From NCBI GenBank assembly GCA_900315675.1, contig OMZY01000002.1, positions 1-64,000 of the forward strand: 64,000 nucleotides of DNA, written 5' to 3'. Below are positions 49,219 through 57,636 of the stretch, piece by piece. The notes under the pieces were generated by a model. The model had not been told where the DNA came from and searched no databases. It saw only the letters and a list, made by a program, of their open reading frames with translations. Both the position numbers and the translations under genes were made by a program. Within the stretch, counting starts at the first letter, position 1. Each line of letters begins with the position of its first letter. Source of the stretch: an uncultured Eubacteriales bacterium (GTDB taxonomy: Bacteria; Bacillota; Clostridia; Christensenellales; Aristaeellaceae).

Positions 49219-50670
49219 ATGATTCAATATCTTTATCCTCATTATCCTGAACAATACTCTTCGGTTGCCGTTGTCATTATTTCGGTTGCAATGATGCTGT
49301 TCCTTGGGTTTCTTATGACGCGGATCACAAAGAAGCTCAAGCTCCCCAATGTAACCGCATATATCGTCACCGGAATACTGATAGGCCCTTTCTGCCTTGA
49401 TCTTATTCCCAAAGAGGTAGTCAGCGGCAGCGAATTTCTTCCGGATATCGCCCTTGCGTTTATCGCCTTTTCCACAGGCGAATTCTTCAGGTTCTCAACG
49501 ATTAAGCAAAACGGACTTAAAGTGGTTGTCATCACACTTTTTGAGGCTTTATCTGCCACCGTACTCGTTTTCCTCGTCACGCACCTGATTCTCGGGCTTA
49601 ATCTGGCATTTTCGATTGTACTTGCCGCCCTTGCCAGTGCGACTGCTCCCGCGTCCACTGTCATGACAATACGGCAGACAGGCGCTAAGGGCGACTTTGT
49701 CGATACGCTTCTCCAGGTTGTGGCCCTGGATGACATTGTCGGGCTAATGGCCTACAGCATCGCGATTTCCATCGCCGTATCCTCCGTATCGGGGGCAAGC
49801 TTTTCCATTTTTAATGTTCTGAAACCTGTTTTAAGCAATGCAGGAACGATTCTGCTTGGCGGTCTTTTCGGGCTTCTACTAAAGTTCCTGATAGACGAAA
49901 AGCGTTCAAAGGACAACCGGCTCATCATCTCCATCGCGTTTATTTTTGCGTTTTGCGGAGTTTGTGCACTTTTAGACGTATCCCCGCTTCTTGGCTGTAT
50001 GTCAATGAGCACAGTCTACATTAATCTGACGGGCGATGACAAACTGTTCAAACAGCTTAATTATTTCAGCCCGCCGATTCTGCTTCTGTTCTTCGTTCGC
50101 TCCGGCCTTTCCTTTGACCTCGGCTCTCTTGTAAACGCTTCAGGTGTTTCCGGAACAACTCCGCTTCTGCTTGTCGGTATTATTTATTTCGTTATACGTA
50201 TTCTCGGCAAATACGGAGGCTCCTACATAGGCTGTCTCTTCGCAAAGAAAGACAAAAAAATCCGTAATTACCTGGGTCTTGCCCTGATTCCGCAGGCCGG
50301 TGTCGCCATCGGTCTTTCTGCTCTCGGTGCCAGGACCCTCGGGGGAGAAATAGGAAACACCCTTCAGACCATCATCCTTGCTTCAAGCGTACTGTATGAA
50401 CTGATTGGACCTGCCTGCGGCAAGCTTGCCCTATACCTTTCGGGATCATATTCCAACAGAATTGAGGATATCGTTGAAGTACCGCATACCGATGAGGAAG
50501 GTAATCCCAAGAGCCAGGTGGAACTGCTGATCGAGCGTATACAAGCTATACAAAAAGAACTGCCTGAGCATACGATTTCCGAAGAGGAGCAAGCCTTTAA
50601 CACAGCCGCGGAAGAGCAATACGAATTGATCATGTCGGCGAGAACACCCCGTGGCTTCAGGCGCAAATAA
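49219..50670 (+). CDS. Cation/proton antiporter (CPA2, Kef-like)
   Basis: This 483-residue protein has about 12-13 membrane segments in the Na+/H+-exchanger fold and a hydrophilic C-terminal tail (about 430-483) without a TrkA-N domain. The discontinuous-helix region (ASATAPASTVM, LDDIVGLMAY near 150-180) carries the acidic pair typical of the family. It exchanges sodium or potassium for protons. AGGAGCC precedes the ATG. It is followed 12 bases later by the MgtC gene. Confidence 0.87.
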   Translation: MIQYLYPHYPEQYSSVAVVIISVAMMLFLGFLMTRITKKLKLPNVTAYIVTGILIGPFCLDLIPKEVVSGSEFLPDIALAFIAFSTGEFFRFSTIKQNGLKVVVITLFEALSATVLVFLVTHLILGLNLAFSIVLAALASATAPASTVMTIRQTGAKGDFVDTLLQVVALDDIVGLMAYSIAISIAVSSVSGASFSIFNVLKPVLSNAGTILLGGLFGLLLKFLIDEKRSKDNRLIISIAFIFAFCGVCALLDVSPLLGCMSMSTVYINLTGDDKLFKQLNYFSPPILLLFFVRSGLSFDLGSLVNASGVSGTTPLLLVGIIYFVIRILGKYGGSYIGCLFAKKDKKIRNYLGLALIPQAGVAIGLSALGARTLGGEIGNTLQTIILASSVLYELIGPACGKLALYLSGSYSNRIEDIVEVPHTDEEGNPKSQVELLIERIQAIQKELPEHTISEEEQAFNTAAEEQYELIMSARTPRGFRRK

Positions 50671-50682
50671 GGAGGGCATACC

Positions 50683-51414
50683 ATGCAGTCTATTTTTATT
50701 GATCCGATCGCAAACACGCTCGGGAGCTGGTCCATTGACCTGTCCCTTGGCTCTGTTATCCTGAGAATATGTCTTTCACTCCTGCTCGGGGCAATTATTG
50801 GCTGCGAGCGCGCTACCAAGCGGCATTCAGCGGGAGTCAGGACTTTCATGCTTGTAGTCCTTGCGTCAACGCTCACCCTGATCACCGACCTTATCCTTTG
50901 TACTGTTCTTGATAACCACATCTACCTTCTTTCCGCAGCAACAGTCATAGGGGTTGCGATGCTCAGCGTAAACTGCGTGCTTTTCTCTTCGAGGAACCAG
51001 ATTAAAGGACTCACGACCTCCGTTGCCCTATGGGCCTGCGCAACAATTGGTTTTGCAAGTGGCATAGGCTATTACACATTGGCAATAGCCAGCTTTCTGG
51101 CTCTGATCTGTACGCTTAATCTGTTTCCCACAATCGAGCATTATTTGAAAAACCGCTCAAACCACTTTGAGATACACCTTGAGCTCAAAAAAGCCGCAAA
51201 TCTTCAGGACTTTGTCGCTACGATCAGAAAACTCGGCGTTCTGATTGATGATATCGAATTGAACCCGGCCTATGTTAATTCCGGACTGAGCGTCTACTCG
51301 ATCTCTGTTTCGATCGTAAGCGGCGAGCTTAAGAAGTATAAAACGCACAAGGAAATCATCGAGGCACTTTCAAGTCTTGACTACGTATACCATATTGAAG
51401 AAATGAGAGGCTGA
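50683..51414 (+). CDS. MgtC/SapB-family membrane protein
   Basis: This 243-residue protein has five predicted membrane segments (about 20-140) with the family blocks GAIIGCERATKRHSAGVRT and a soluble C-terminal ACT-like domain (about 160-243). MgtC proteins modulate magnesium homeostasis and the ATP synthase. AAGGAGGG precedes the ATG. Pairing with an antiporter behind a shared leader RNA points to ionic stress. Confidence 0.88.
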   Translation: MQSIFIDPIANTLGSWSIDLSLGSVILRICLSLLLGAIIGCERATKRHSAGVRTFMLVVLASTLTLITDLILCTVLDNHIYLLSAATVIGVAMLSVNCVLFSSRNQIKGLTTSVALWACATIGFASGIGYYTLAIASFLALICTLNLFPTIEHYLKNRSNHFEIHLELKKAANLQDFVATIRKLGVLIDDIELNPAYVNSGLSVYSISVSIVSGELKKYKTHKEIIEALSSLDYVYHIEEMRG

Positions 51415-51468
51415 AAATTTCCTTTTTGCCAGTCAGTTTGCGACAGTACTCATTCTCTCGTTGCCGTT

Positions 51469-51500
51469 AAAAGCCCGTTGCCATCAGGCAGCGGGTTTTT
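51469..51500 (+). terminator. Terminator of the antiporter operon
   Basis: AAAGCCCGTTGCC pairs with GGCAGCGGGTTTTT around ATCA, leading into a T-run. Confidence 0.85.
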
Positions 51501-51512
51501 CCGTATCTGTGC

Positions 51513-52454
51513 TCAACGCCTGCCGGTTTTCTCTGAAAAATCCCGGATCAGTGCGTTTGCGGGTTTCCCCCAGGTGCAGTATCCGTTGTCATCTGTCCCG
51601 GCATACTCCGGATACAGCCTTGTCGCCGGCCAGTCCCACCAGCCGGTTCCCCGGACAAACGGATAGCGTTCCAGGGCGTCCAGAAATGCCCTATACCATT
51701 CTGCCTGGGTTTCCGGACTGACGCCTGTCCCGTATCTCCAGTCATTCGGGCGCCGGTCACTTCCGTGTCTGGAAGGGCATCCGCATTCCATGAACATGAA
51801 CGACTTCCCCGCCCGTTCCGCTGCGCCGCGGATCCGCTCAAACTGCCGGTCCAGATCATCCGCAGGATAATACCCTGAGGAGGAGATCACATCCACCGCG
51901 TCCCACCAGGATACATGATCCTCCTGGTATTTATCACAGTTATAAGTCAGCGGCCCCGCATATATTCCCCGTACTTCAGCAATCAGGTGTCGCCATTCCG
52001 TTTCCCGGTGGTCTGTTCCCACCATCTCACACCCGACGCACAGCATGTCCGCCTTGTTTTCTTCTGCCATCTTTGCCACGAGCTTCACATGTTCCGTCCA
52101 GGCGGCGAACCATTCTCCCCAGCCGGGTTCCACCGGCACTTCCTGATCGAAGAAGTGGATATACGCCCGCCAGTAGCCGTCCCGGCAGTTCACCATTGCT
52201 TTCAGGATAACCTTCAGGCCCAGTTCCCTGGCGTATCCGCAGACATTCCGCACATCCTCGGCAGACATCACATCCGGGTGCACGGAATCCATCTTCACGG
52301 ACCAGGTGTGATCCTGCCATGCGCATACGGGAAGAATCACCGCATTGCAGCCTGTGGACTCAGCCAGCAGCCGCAGGGAGTGTTTCCAGGCATTTCCCCG
52401 GGTAAAACCCTGCTTCTCACAGAAACCGTATGTATAGGCGTTGATAAAGTCCAT
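51513..52454 (-). CDS. GH113-like glycoside hydrolase
   Basis: This 313-residue TIM-barrel protein resembles GH113 beta-mannanases and relatives. The likely acid/base is E143 in VGCEMVGTD and the nucleophile E223 in FMECGCPSR, at the ends of strands 4 and 7. There is no signal peptide, so it should act on imported oligosaccharides. GGAGG lies before the ATG. It follows the MATE gene by 31 bases and is probably under the same LacI-type operator. Confidence 0.78.
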   Translation of the reverse strand: MDFINAYTYGFCEKQGFTRGNAWKHSLRLLAESTGCNAVILPVCAWQDHTWSVKMDSVHPDVMSAEDVRNVCGYARELGLKVILKAMVNCRDGYWRAYIHFFDQEVPVEPGWGEWFAAWTEHVKLVAKMAEENKADMLCVGCEMVGTDHRETEWRHLIAEVRGIYAGPLTYNCDKYQEDHVSWWDAVDVISSSGYYPADDLDRQFERIRGAAERAGKSFMFMECGCPSRHGSDRRPNDWRYGTGVSPETQAEWYRAFLDALERYPFVRGTGWWDWPATRLYPEYAGTDDNGYCTWGKPANALIRDFSEKTGRR

Positions 52455-52485
52455 TTCCTTTTCCTCCGCAATATCTCCCGGACCG

Positions 52486-53892
52486 TTACTCTCCGCAGAT
52501 CTGTTTCCTTTCCGGCTTCCAGCCTTCCAGGGCGGCCCTGCCTTCCGGAGTCACCGGTCGGATCCATTTCCCTTTATACAGGTGTCTCTGCATCATCACA
52601 TAGCGGATCGGTTCATCCGCGTAGCACAGGGCAAACACCGCCAGCGTCGGCCACTTCAGCACCAGACCGGAAACGCATACACAGGGCAGCACCATCAGCC
52701 ACATGAAAATGATCTCCAGCACCGTTCCGGTGGTAGCGTCTCCCGCAGCCCGGAAGGTATCGTTCTGTGTCCAGTTTCCCATGCGGATCAGCGCCGCGGC
52801 CAGGTATATCGCCAGCATGCCGAAGGCCAGTCGGAAGCTTTCCCCGCTCATACCCATCACGGTCAGAATCGGCGTATGCAGGGCGATCAGCGTCACACCC
52901 AGCAGCCCGATAAATCCCTGGCACAGGTATACCAGCCGCCAGGCACGCCCGTATGCCACATCCAGCCGTCCCGCGCCGACTTCCGTCCCAACCAGCACCG
53001 ACGAAGCGTTGGAAAACCCGGCAAAGAAACCAATCACCAGGCCTTCCAGCGTCCGCAGCACCGCCAGTGCGGCAATGGCTTCCTCCGGCTGTCTGCCCAG
53101 GACAATATTGATTACCATATTCCCCAGCCCGATCAGCACTTCGTTGCAGATAATCGGGAAGCATTTCTTCAGGTATGCTGCCACAAACGGACGTTTCCAG
53201 CGGAAATGCCGGCGGACTGCCAGCAGGTATCGGTGGCCGCTGCGGCGGGCCGCAATCAGGATCACCGCGCAGTTCACCGCCTGGGCGATCACCGTCGCCG
53301 CCGCAGCACCCCGGACGCCCATGGCAGGCGCTCCCAGATGGCCGAAGATCAGCACCCAGTTCAGGAAGATATTGGTGCCCACTCCGGCGATGGATCCCCA
53401 CAGCGGGATTCTCACTTTCCCGGTACACCGCAGCAGGGACGCCATCGCCATGGAAAAGACGATCAGCGGATAGGCAAATCCGGCAATACGGAGATACTCT
53501 GTTCCGATCTGCCGGATGGACTCCTTGTCGGTATACATCCGCATCACTGTTTCCGGAAAGCAGATCGCCAGCAGGCCGAAGATCATTCCCACCGTCATCA
53601 TACAGGTCAGCGTCAGTCCGTAGGACCGGTTGATTCCTTCGTCATCCCCGGCGCCCCAGAACTGGGAAAAGAACAGCATGCCGCCGCCCACAAAGCCCCA
53701 GTAGCAGGAAAACATCAGGGAGGAAAACTGGGCGCACAGACCTACCGCCCCTACCTCAAGCTGCCCGAGGGAGGCAATCATCATCGTGTCCACCATGGAA
53801 CCCGTCGTGGTCAGCAGGTTCTGCAGGGCGACAGGTACCGCGATGACGGCTATTTTTTTCAGGAATGATTTCCAGGGATAATTCGTTTTCAT
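52486..53892 (-). CDS. MATE-family efflux transporter
   Basis: This 468-residue protein has 12 membrane segments in two halves of the MATE fold. The start (AVPVALQNLLTTTGSMVDTMMIASLG) and the mirrored second half (FSNASSVLVGTEVGAGRLDVAY) are characteristic. MATE proteins export drugs or metabolites using sodium or proton gradients. GAGGCGG precedes the ATG. Its promoter carries a LacI-type operator, unusual for a drug exporter, and it is co-transcribed with the glycosidase gene. Confidence 0.9.
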   Translation of the reverse strand: MKTNYPWKSFLKKIAVIAVPVALQNLLTTTGSMVDTMMIASLGQLEVGAVGLCAQFSSLMFSCYWGFVGGGMLFFSQFWGAGDDEGINRSYGLTLTCMMTVGMIFGLLAICFPETVMRMYTDKESIRQIGTEYLRIAGFAYPLIVFSMAMASLLRCTGKVRIPLWGSIAGVGTNIFLNWVLIFGHLGAPAMGVRGAAAATVIAQAVNCAVILIAARRSGHRYLLAVRRHFRWKRPFVAAYLKKCFPIICNEVLIGLGNMVINIVLGRQPEEAIAALAVLRTLEGLVIGFFAGFSNASSVLVGTEVGAGRLDVAYGRAWRLVYLCQGFIGLLGVTLIALHTPILTVMGMSGESFRLAFGMLAIYLAAALIRMGNWTQNDTFRAAGDATTGTVLEIIFMWLMVLPCVCVSGLVLKWPTLAVFALCYADEPIRYVMMQRHLYKGKWIRPVTPEGRAALEGWKPERKQICGE

Positions 53893-53940
53893 TTATGTCC
53901 GCCTCAGGGATTCCCGATTCTTAAACAGTGATGCGCGGAG

Positions 53941-53970
53941 ATTATAGCAAACGTTTGCTTTTCCCGTCAA
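53941..53970 (-). promoter_or_regulatory. Promoter with embedded LacI-type operator
   Basis: Reverse strand: TTGACG (53970-53965), 18-bp spacer, TATAAT (53946-53941). The spacer contains AGCAAACGTTTGCT (53946-53959), a perfect 14-bp palindrome with central CG, the standard LacI/GalR-family operator form. A protein bound there would block the promoter. Confidence 0.82.
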
Positions 53971-54028
53971 CGGACCGCCGGATGTCGGCCCGTCTACGTA
54001 TTGTTTACACTGTGTTCACATTCGCGCA

Positions 54029-54057
54029 TTGATCCTCTTTTTTCTTTTGTGTATAAT
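54029..54057 (+). promoter_or_regulatory. Promoter of the foldase gene
   Basis: TTGATC (54029-54034), 17-bp spacer, TATAAT (54052-54057), leader about 45 bases. Confidence 0.8.
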
Positions 54058-54107
54058 AATACAGTCGGGTTATACCCTTCACTCTTAATCACGGAGGAAG
54101 AACAATC

Positions 54108-55571
54108 ATGATGAAACGCCTTTTCTGTATCCTGCTTTCACTGGCCATGCTGATCAGTGCGTCTTTCGCGCTGGCAGAGGATACTGCCGATGCCGCGGCT
54201 GAAACCGCGGAAGTCCTTTCCGATGAGCCGGTTCTGCTGGTTACCGTAAACGGTGACGAAATCTGGTCCAACGATAACTACCTGCTCTATACCCAGGCCA
54301 ATTATGAAAACTATGCCGCTTCCAACGGCTACAATACTGCTGATGAAAATCTGATCAAGGCGATTAACCAGCAGTCCCTGTATGAAACCATCGGGTATCG
54401 CCTGATCCTCCAGAAGGGTAAGGAACTGGGGCTGGATCAGATCACCGATGAGGACAAAACCGGCTTTGAAACCGATGCGAAAGCCCAGTGGGAGGAAATC
54501 GTCAGCAGCTTCATCAGCAGCATGGGAAAAGTTACCGAGGAATCCTCTGATGAAGACAAAGCTGCCGCCCGCGCCGACGCGGAAGCCCAGCTGCTGTCCG
54601 ACTACGGTTTTGACGAAGCCCGTTATGTGGAGGAATACATCAGCCAGGCTTCCAGCAATACCGTCTATTCCCGCGTAACGGATCACCTTTCCAAGGACCT
54701 GAAGGTAACTGACGAAGATGTTCAGACCTACTTTGAGGATCTTGTGAAGGACGATCAGGAAACCTACGAGAACGACGCCGGTGCCTATGAGTTCTATACC
54801 CAGTATTACGGACAGCCTTCCTACTATATGCCTGAAGGTTACCGCGGCATCACCCACATCCTGCTGAAAGTGGACGATGATCTTCTGAATAACTGGAAGG
54901 ATCTCAGCGCCCGCCTGGAGGAACAGGCTCAGGCTGAGACGGATACTCCCGCTGCCGAAGAAACCCCCGCTGAGGATGCCGAGCCCACTGCCGAGCCTGA
55001 ACCCACCGAGGAACCCGTAACCGAAGAAATGGTCACAAAGGCGAAGGAAGCCATTCTTGAGAGCGTGAAGGCCACTGTAGATGAAATCAAGGCCAGGCTG
55101 GACGCCGGCGCCACCTTTGATGACCTGATCAAGGAATACGGCACCGATCCCGGCATGCAGGATGACACCATGCGGGCGGAAGGCTATCCCGTTCACAATG
55201 ACAGTATCCGTTATGATCCTGCCTTCAAGGACGCCGCTATGGCCCTTGAAAAGGTCGGCGATGTCAGCGAACCCGTGGTTGGTTCCTACGGTGTGCACAT
55301 CCTGCACTACCTGCGCGATATCCCCGGCGGTGCTGTGGAACTGACGGATGATATGAAGGCAGAGTTCCGTGAAACCATCCTGCACGAAATGATTTCTGAA
55401 GCGCTGCACAGTGCTGTGGATCAGTGGATGGAAGAAGCCGAAATCGTCTACTCCGAGGCCGGTGAAGACTGGAAGCTGCCCGTCGCTGACGACGACGAGG
55501 AAGACGCAGAGGAAACGGCCCCCGCTGAAGAAACTTCGGAAGCCCCTGCCGCTGTCCTGCCGGCTGAATAA
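54108..55571 (+). CDS. Secreted parvulin-type peptidyl-prolyl isomerase
   Basis: This 487-residue protein is a SurA/PrsA-like foldase. It has a signal peptide (about 1-24, ending ALA, with no lipobox cysteine), a SurA-N-like helical region (about 45-220), a proline/glutamate-rich insert (about 280-312), and a parvulin domain with RGITHILLKVDDD and VGSYGVHILHYL at its two ends. It helps secreted proteins fold. The C-terminus is a long acidic tail. GGAGGAAG lies before the ATG; a second ATG follows directly. Confidence 0.87.
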   Translation: MMKRLFCILLSLAMLISASFALAEDTADAAAETAEVLSDEPVLLVTVNGDEIWSNDNYLLYTQANYENYAASNGYNTADENLIKAINQQSLYETIGYRLILQKGKELGLDQITDEDKTGFETDAKAQWEEIVSSFISSMGKVTEESSDEDKAAARADAEAQLLSDYGFDEARYVEEYISQASSNTVYSRVTDHLSKDLKVTDEDVQTYFEDLVKDDQETYENDAGAYEFYTQYYGQPSYYMPEGYRGITHILLKVDDDLLNNWKDLSARLEEQAQAETDTPAAEETPAEDAEPTAEPEPTEEPVTEEMVTKAKEAILESVKATVDEIKARLDAGATFDDLIKEYGTDPGMQDDTMRAEGYPVHNDSIRYDPAFKDAAMALEKVGDVSEPVVGSYGVHILHYLRDIPGGAVELTDDMKAEFRETILHEMISEALHSAVDQWMEEAEIVYSEAGEDWKLPVADDDEEDAEETAPAEETSEAPAAVLPAE

Positions 55572-55589
55572 AGTTTGACATGTATGATA

Positions 55590-55619
55590 AGAGCTGTGAG
55601 ATCCTCACAGCTCTTTTTA
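55590..55619 (+). terminator. Terminator of the foldase gene
   Basis: AGAGCTGTGAG pairs with CTCACAGCTCT around ATC, followed by five T. Confidence 0.9.
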
Positions 55620-55628
55620 TTTCAATAA

Positions 55629-55664
55629 TCAATTGTGCATTATGCATTATGCATTGTGCATTGA
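55629..55664. repeat. ATTATGCATT tandem tract
   Basis: AATTGTGCATTATGCATTAT continues as GCATTGTGCATTGAATT immediately past the bipA stop codon (55666). The same repeat unit occurs at 24217-24233. Confidence 0.65.
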
Positions 55665-55665
55665 A

Positions 55666-57492
55666 TTAAGCTTCTTCTCCCTTGCTCCGCGCCTTGGCCC
55701 GCAGGGAGTGATCCAGCTGGCGCTTGCGCATGCGCAGGCTCTTGGGGGTAATCTCCAGCAGTTCATCGTCGTCGATGAACTCCAGGCATTCCTCCAGGGT
55801 CAGGGGATGCACGGAGATCAGCCGCATGGCGTCTTCGGAAGCGGAAGCGTTACGCATGTTGGTCACGTGCTTCGCCTTGCAGACGTTGCACACCAGGTCA
55901 CCCGGGCGGGCGTTCTGGCCGCAGATCATACCGGCATAGACGTTCTCACCGGCGCCGATGAACAGGGTGCCGCGTTCCTGCGTGTAGAACAGGCCGTAGC
56001 TGGTGGAAACGCCTGTTTCGAAGCAGATCAGGGCACCGGCGTTCCGGTGCGGAATATCGCCCTTCACGGGCTCGTAACGTTCAAAGACGGAGGACATGAT
56101 GCCTTCACCCCGGGTGTCGGTCATGAACTCGCTCCGGTAGCCGAACAGGCCGCGGGAGGGTACCAGGAACTCCAGGCGCACCCGGTCCAGGCCGCTCATG
56201 TGCTCCAAAGTGCCGCGGCGGCGGCCGATCTTTTCAATAACGGCGCCCGCGGATGCCTGGGGTGTATCCACGATCAGGCGCTCAATAGGCTCGCACTTAA
56301 CCCCGTCAATCTCCTTGTAGATAACCTTGGGCTTGCTCACCGCGAACTCATAGCCCTGACGGCGCATATTCTCGATCAGGATGGACAGGTGCAGTTCACC
56401 GCGGCCGCACACTTCAAAGGAATCCGTGGTGTCGGTATCGTTGACCCGCAGGGAAACGTCTGTCTGCAGTTCCTTCATCAGGCGGGCCCGCAGGTGACGG
56501 CTGGTCACATACTGGCCTTCCCTTCCCGCAAAGGGGCTGTCATTGACGGAGAAGGTCATGGTTACCGTAGGCTCGGAAATCTTCACAAAGGGCAGTCCTT
56601 CCACCTTGGCTGGGTCGCAGACCGTATCGCCGATGGAAATGTCCTCCGCGCCGTACAGGGCAACGATATCGCCCATACCGACTTCCGTGGCGTTCACCCG
56701 CTTCAGGCCGTCATACAGGAACAGGCCGCCCAGGCGCCACATGGGGCTGGTCACGCCGGTTTCCAGGTTGGTGTGCACCACATTCATGCCTTCGGTAAAT
56801 TTACCGCGAACCACGCGGCCAACGCCGATCCGGCCCACATACTCGCTGTAGTCAACGGTGGAGATCAGCACCTGTGCAGGACCTTCCGCGTCGCCTTCCG
56901 GAGCGGGAATGTACTTCAGGATTGCGTCAAACAGAGGGCGCAGGTCGGTTCCGGGCTGTTCCAGATCCAGGGTGGCCGTACCCTTCCGGGCAGACACGTA
57001 CAGGATCGGGTTCTCGATGGTACTTTCGTCCGCTTCCAGGTCAATCAGCAGGTCCAGGATCTCATTGACCACCTCGTCGCACCGGGCGTCGGGACGGTCG
57101 ATCTTGTTGATCACGATCAGAACCTTCAGTTTCAGCTCCAGGGCCTTCTTCAGCACGAAGCGGGTCTGGGGCATAGGACCTTCAAAGCTGTCGATCAGCA
57201 GCAGCACGCCGTCCACCATCTTCAGCACACGCTCCACCTCACCGCCGAAGTCGGCGTGACCGGGAGTGTCAACGATGTTGATCTTGTGGCCCATGTAATG
57301 CACGGCCGTGTTCTTGCTCAGGATGGTAATGCCGCGTTCACGCTCCAGATCATTGGAGTCCATCACACGGTCCACGGTCTGCTGGTTTTCCCGGTAGACG
57401 CCGCCCTGTTTGAGCATCTGGTCCACCAGGGTGGTCTTGCCGTGGTCAACGTGAGCGATAATAGCTATATTCCGAATATCTTCCCGAATCAT
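55666..57492 (-). CDS. bipA: Ribosome-associated GTPase BipA/TypA
   Basis: This 608-residue translational GTPase has AHVDHGKTT (G1), the ERERGITI switch I region, DTPGHADFGGEVER (G3) and NKIDRPDA (G4), followed by the EF-G-like domains and the BipA-specific C-terminal region. It assists ribosome assembly and translation under stress. The ATG at 57492 follows GAGGGAAAGGG; the longer frame is excluded. It is followed only by an AT-rich tract. Confidence 0.95.
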   Translation of the reverse strand: MIREDIRNIAIIAHVDHGKTTLVDQMLKQGGVYRENQQTVDRVMDSNDLERERGITILSKNTAVHYMGHKINIVDTPGHADFGGEVERVLKMVDGVLLLIDSFEGPMPQTRFVLKKALELKLKVLIVINKIDRPDARCDEVVNEILDLLIDLEADESTIENPILYVSARKGTATLDLEQPGTDLRPLFDAILKYIPAPEGDAEGPAQVLISTVDYSEYVGRIGVGRVVRGKFTEGMNVVHTNLETGVTSPMWRLGGLFLYDGLKRVNATEVGMGDIVALYGAEDISIGDTVCDPAKVEGLPFVKISEPTVTMTFSVNDSPFAGREGQYVTSRHLRARLMKELQTDVSLRVNDTDTTDSFEVCGRGELHLSILIENMRRQGYEFAVSKPKVIYKEIDGVKCEPIERLIVDTPQASAGAVIEKIGRRRGTLEHMSGLDRVRLEFLVPSRGLFGYRSEFMTDTRGEGIMSSVFERYEPVKGDIPHRNAGALICFETGVSTSYGLFYTQERGTLFIGAGENVYAGMICGQNARPGDLVCNVCKAKHVTNMRNASASEDAMRLISVHPLTLEECLEFIDDDELLEITPKSLRMRKRQLDHSLRAKARSKGEEA

Positions 57493-57528
57493 ATATTCCC
57501 TTTCCCTCTTATCTGTTGGCACCGACTC

Positions 57529-57581
57529 ATAATTCTGAATTGTTGAGGAAGTATCCGCACTTCAGTGCGGCGAATACTTCC
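57529..57581. repeat. AT-rich tract plus hairpin between prfC and bipA
   Basis: ATAATTCTGAATTGT is followed by a hairpin with GGAAGTAT/ATACTTCC (57547-57554, 57574-57581) and CCGCAC/GTGCGG (57555-57560, 57565-57570). The tract-plus-hairpin layout is the same as at 24215-24273. It may act as a terminator for prfC. Confidence 0.6.
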
Positions 57582-57636
57582 CATGCTACAGCTGTCCAAA
57601 TCTTTGATTTGGGTAACAGCGATCGCAGAATTAGCT

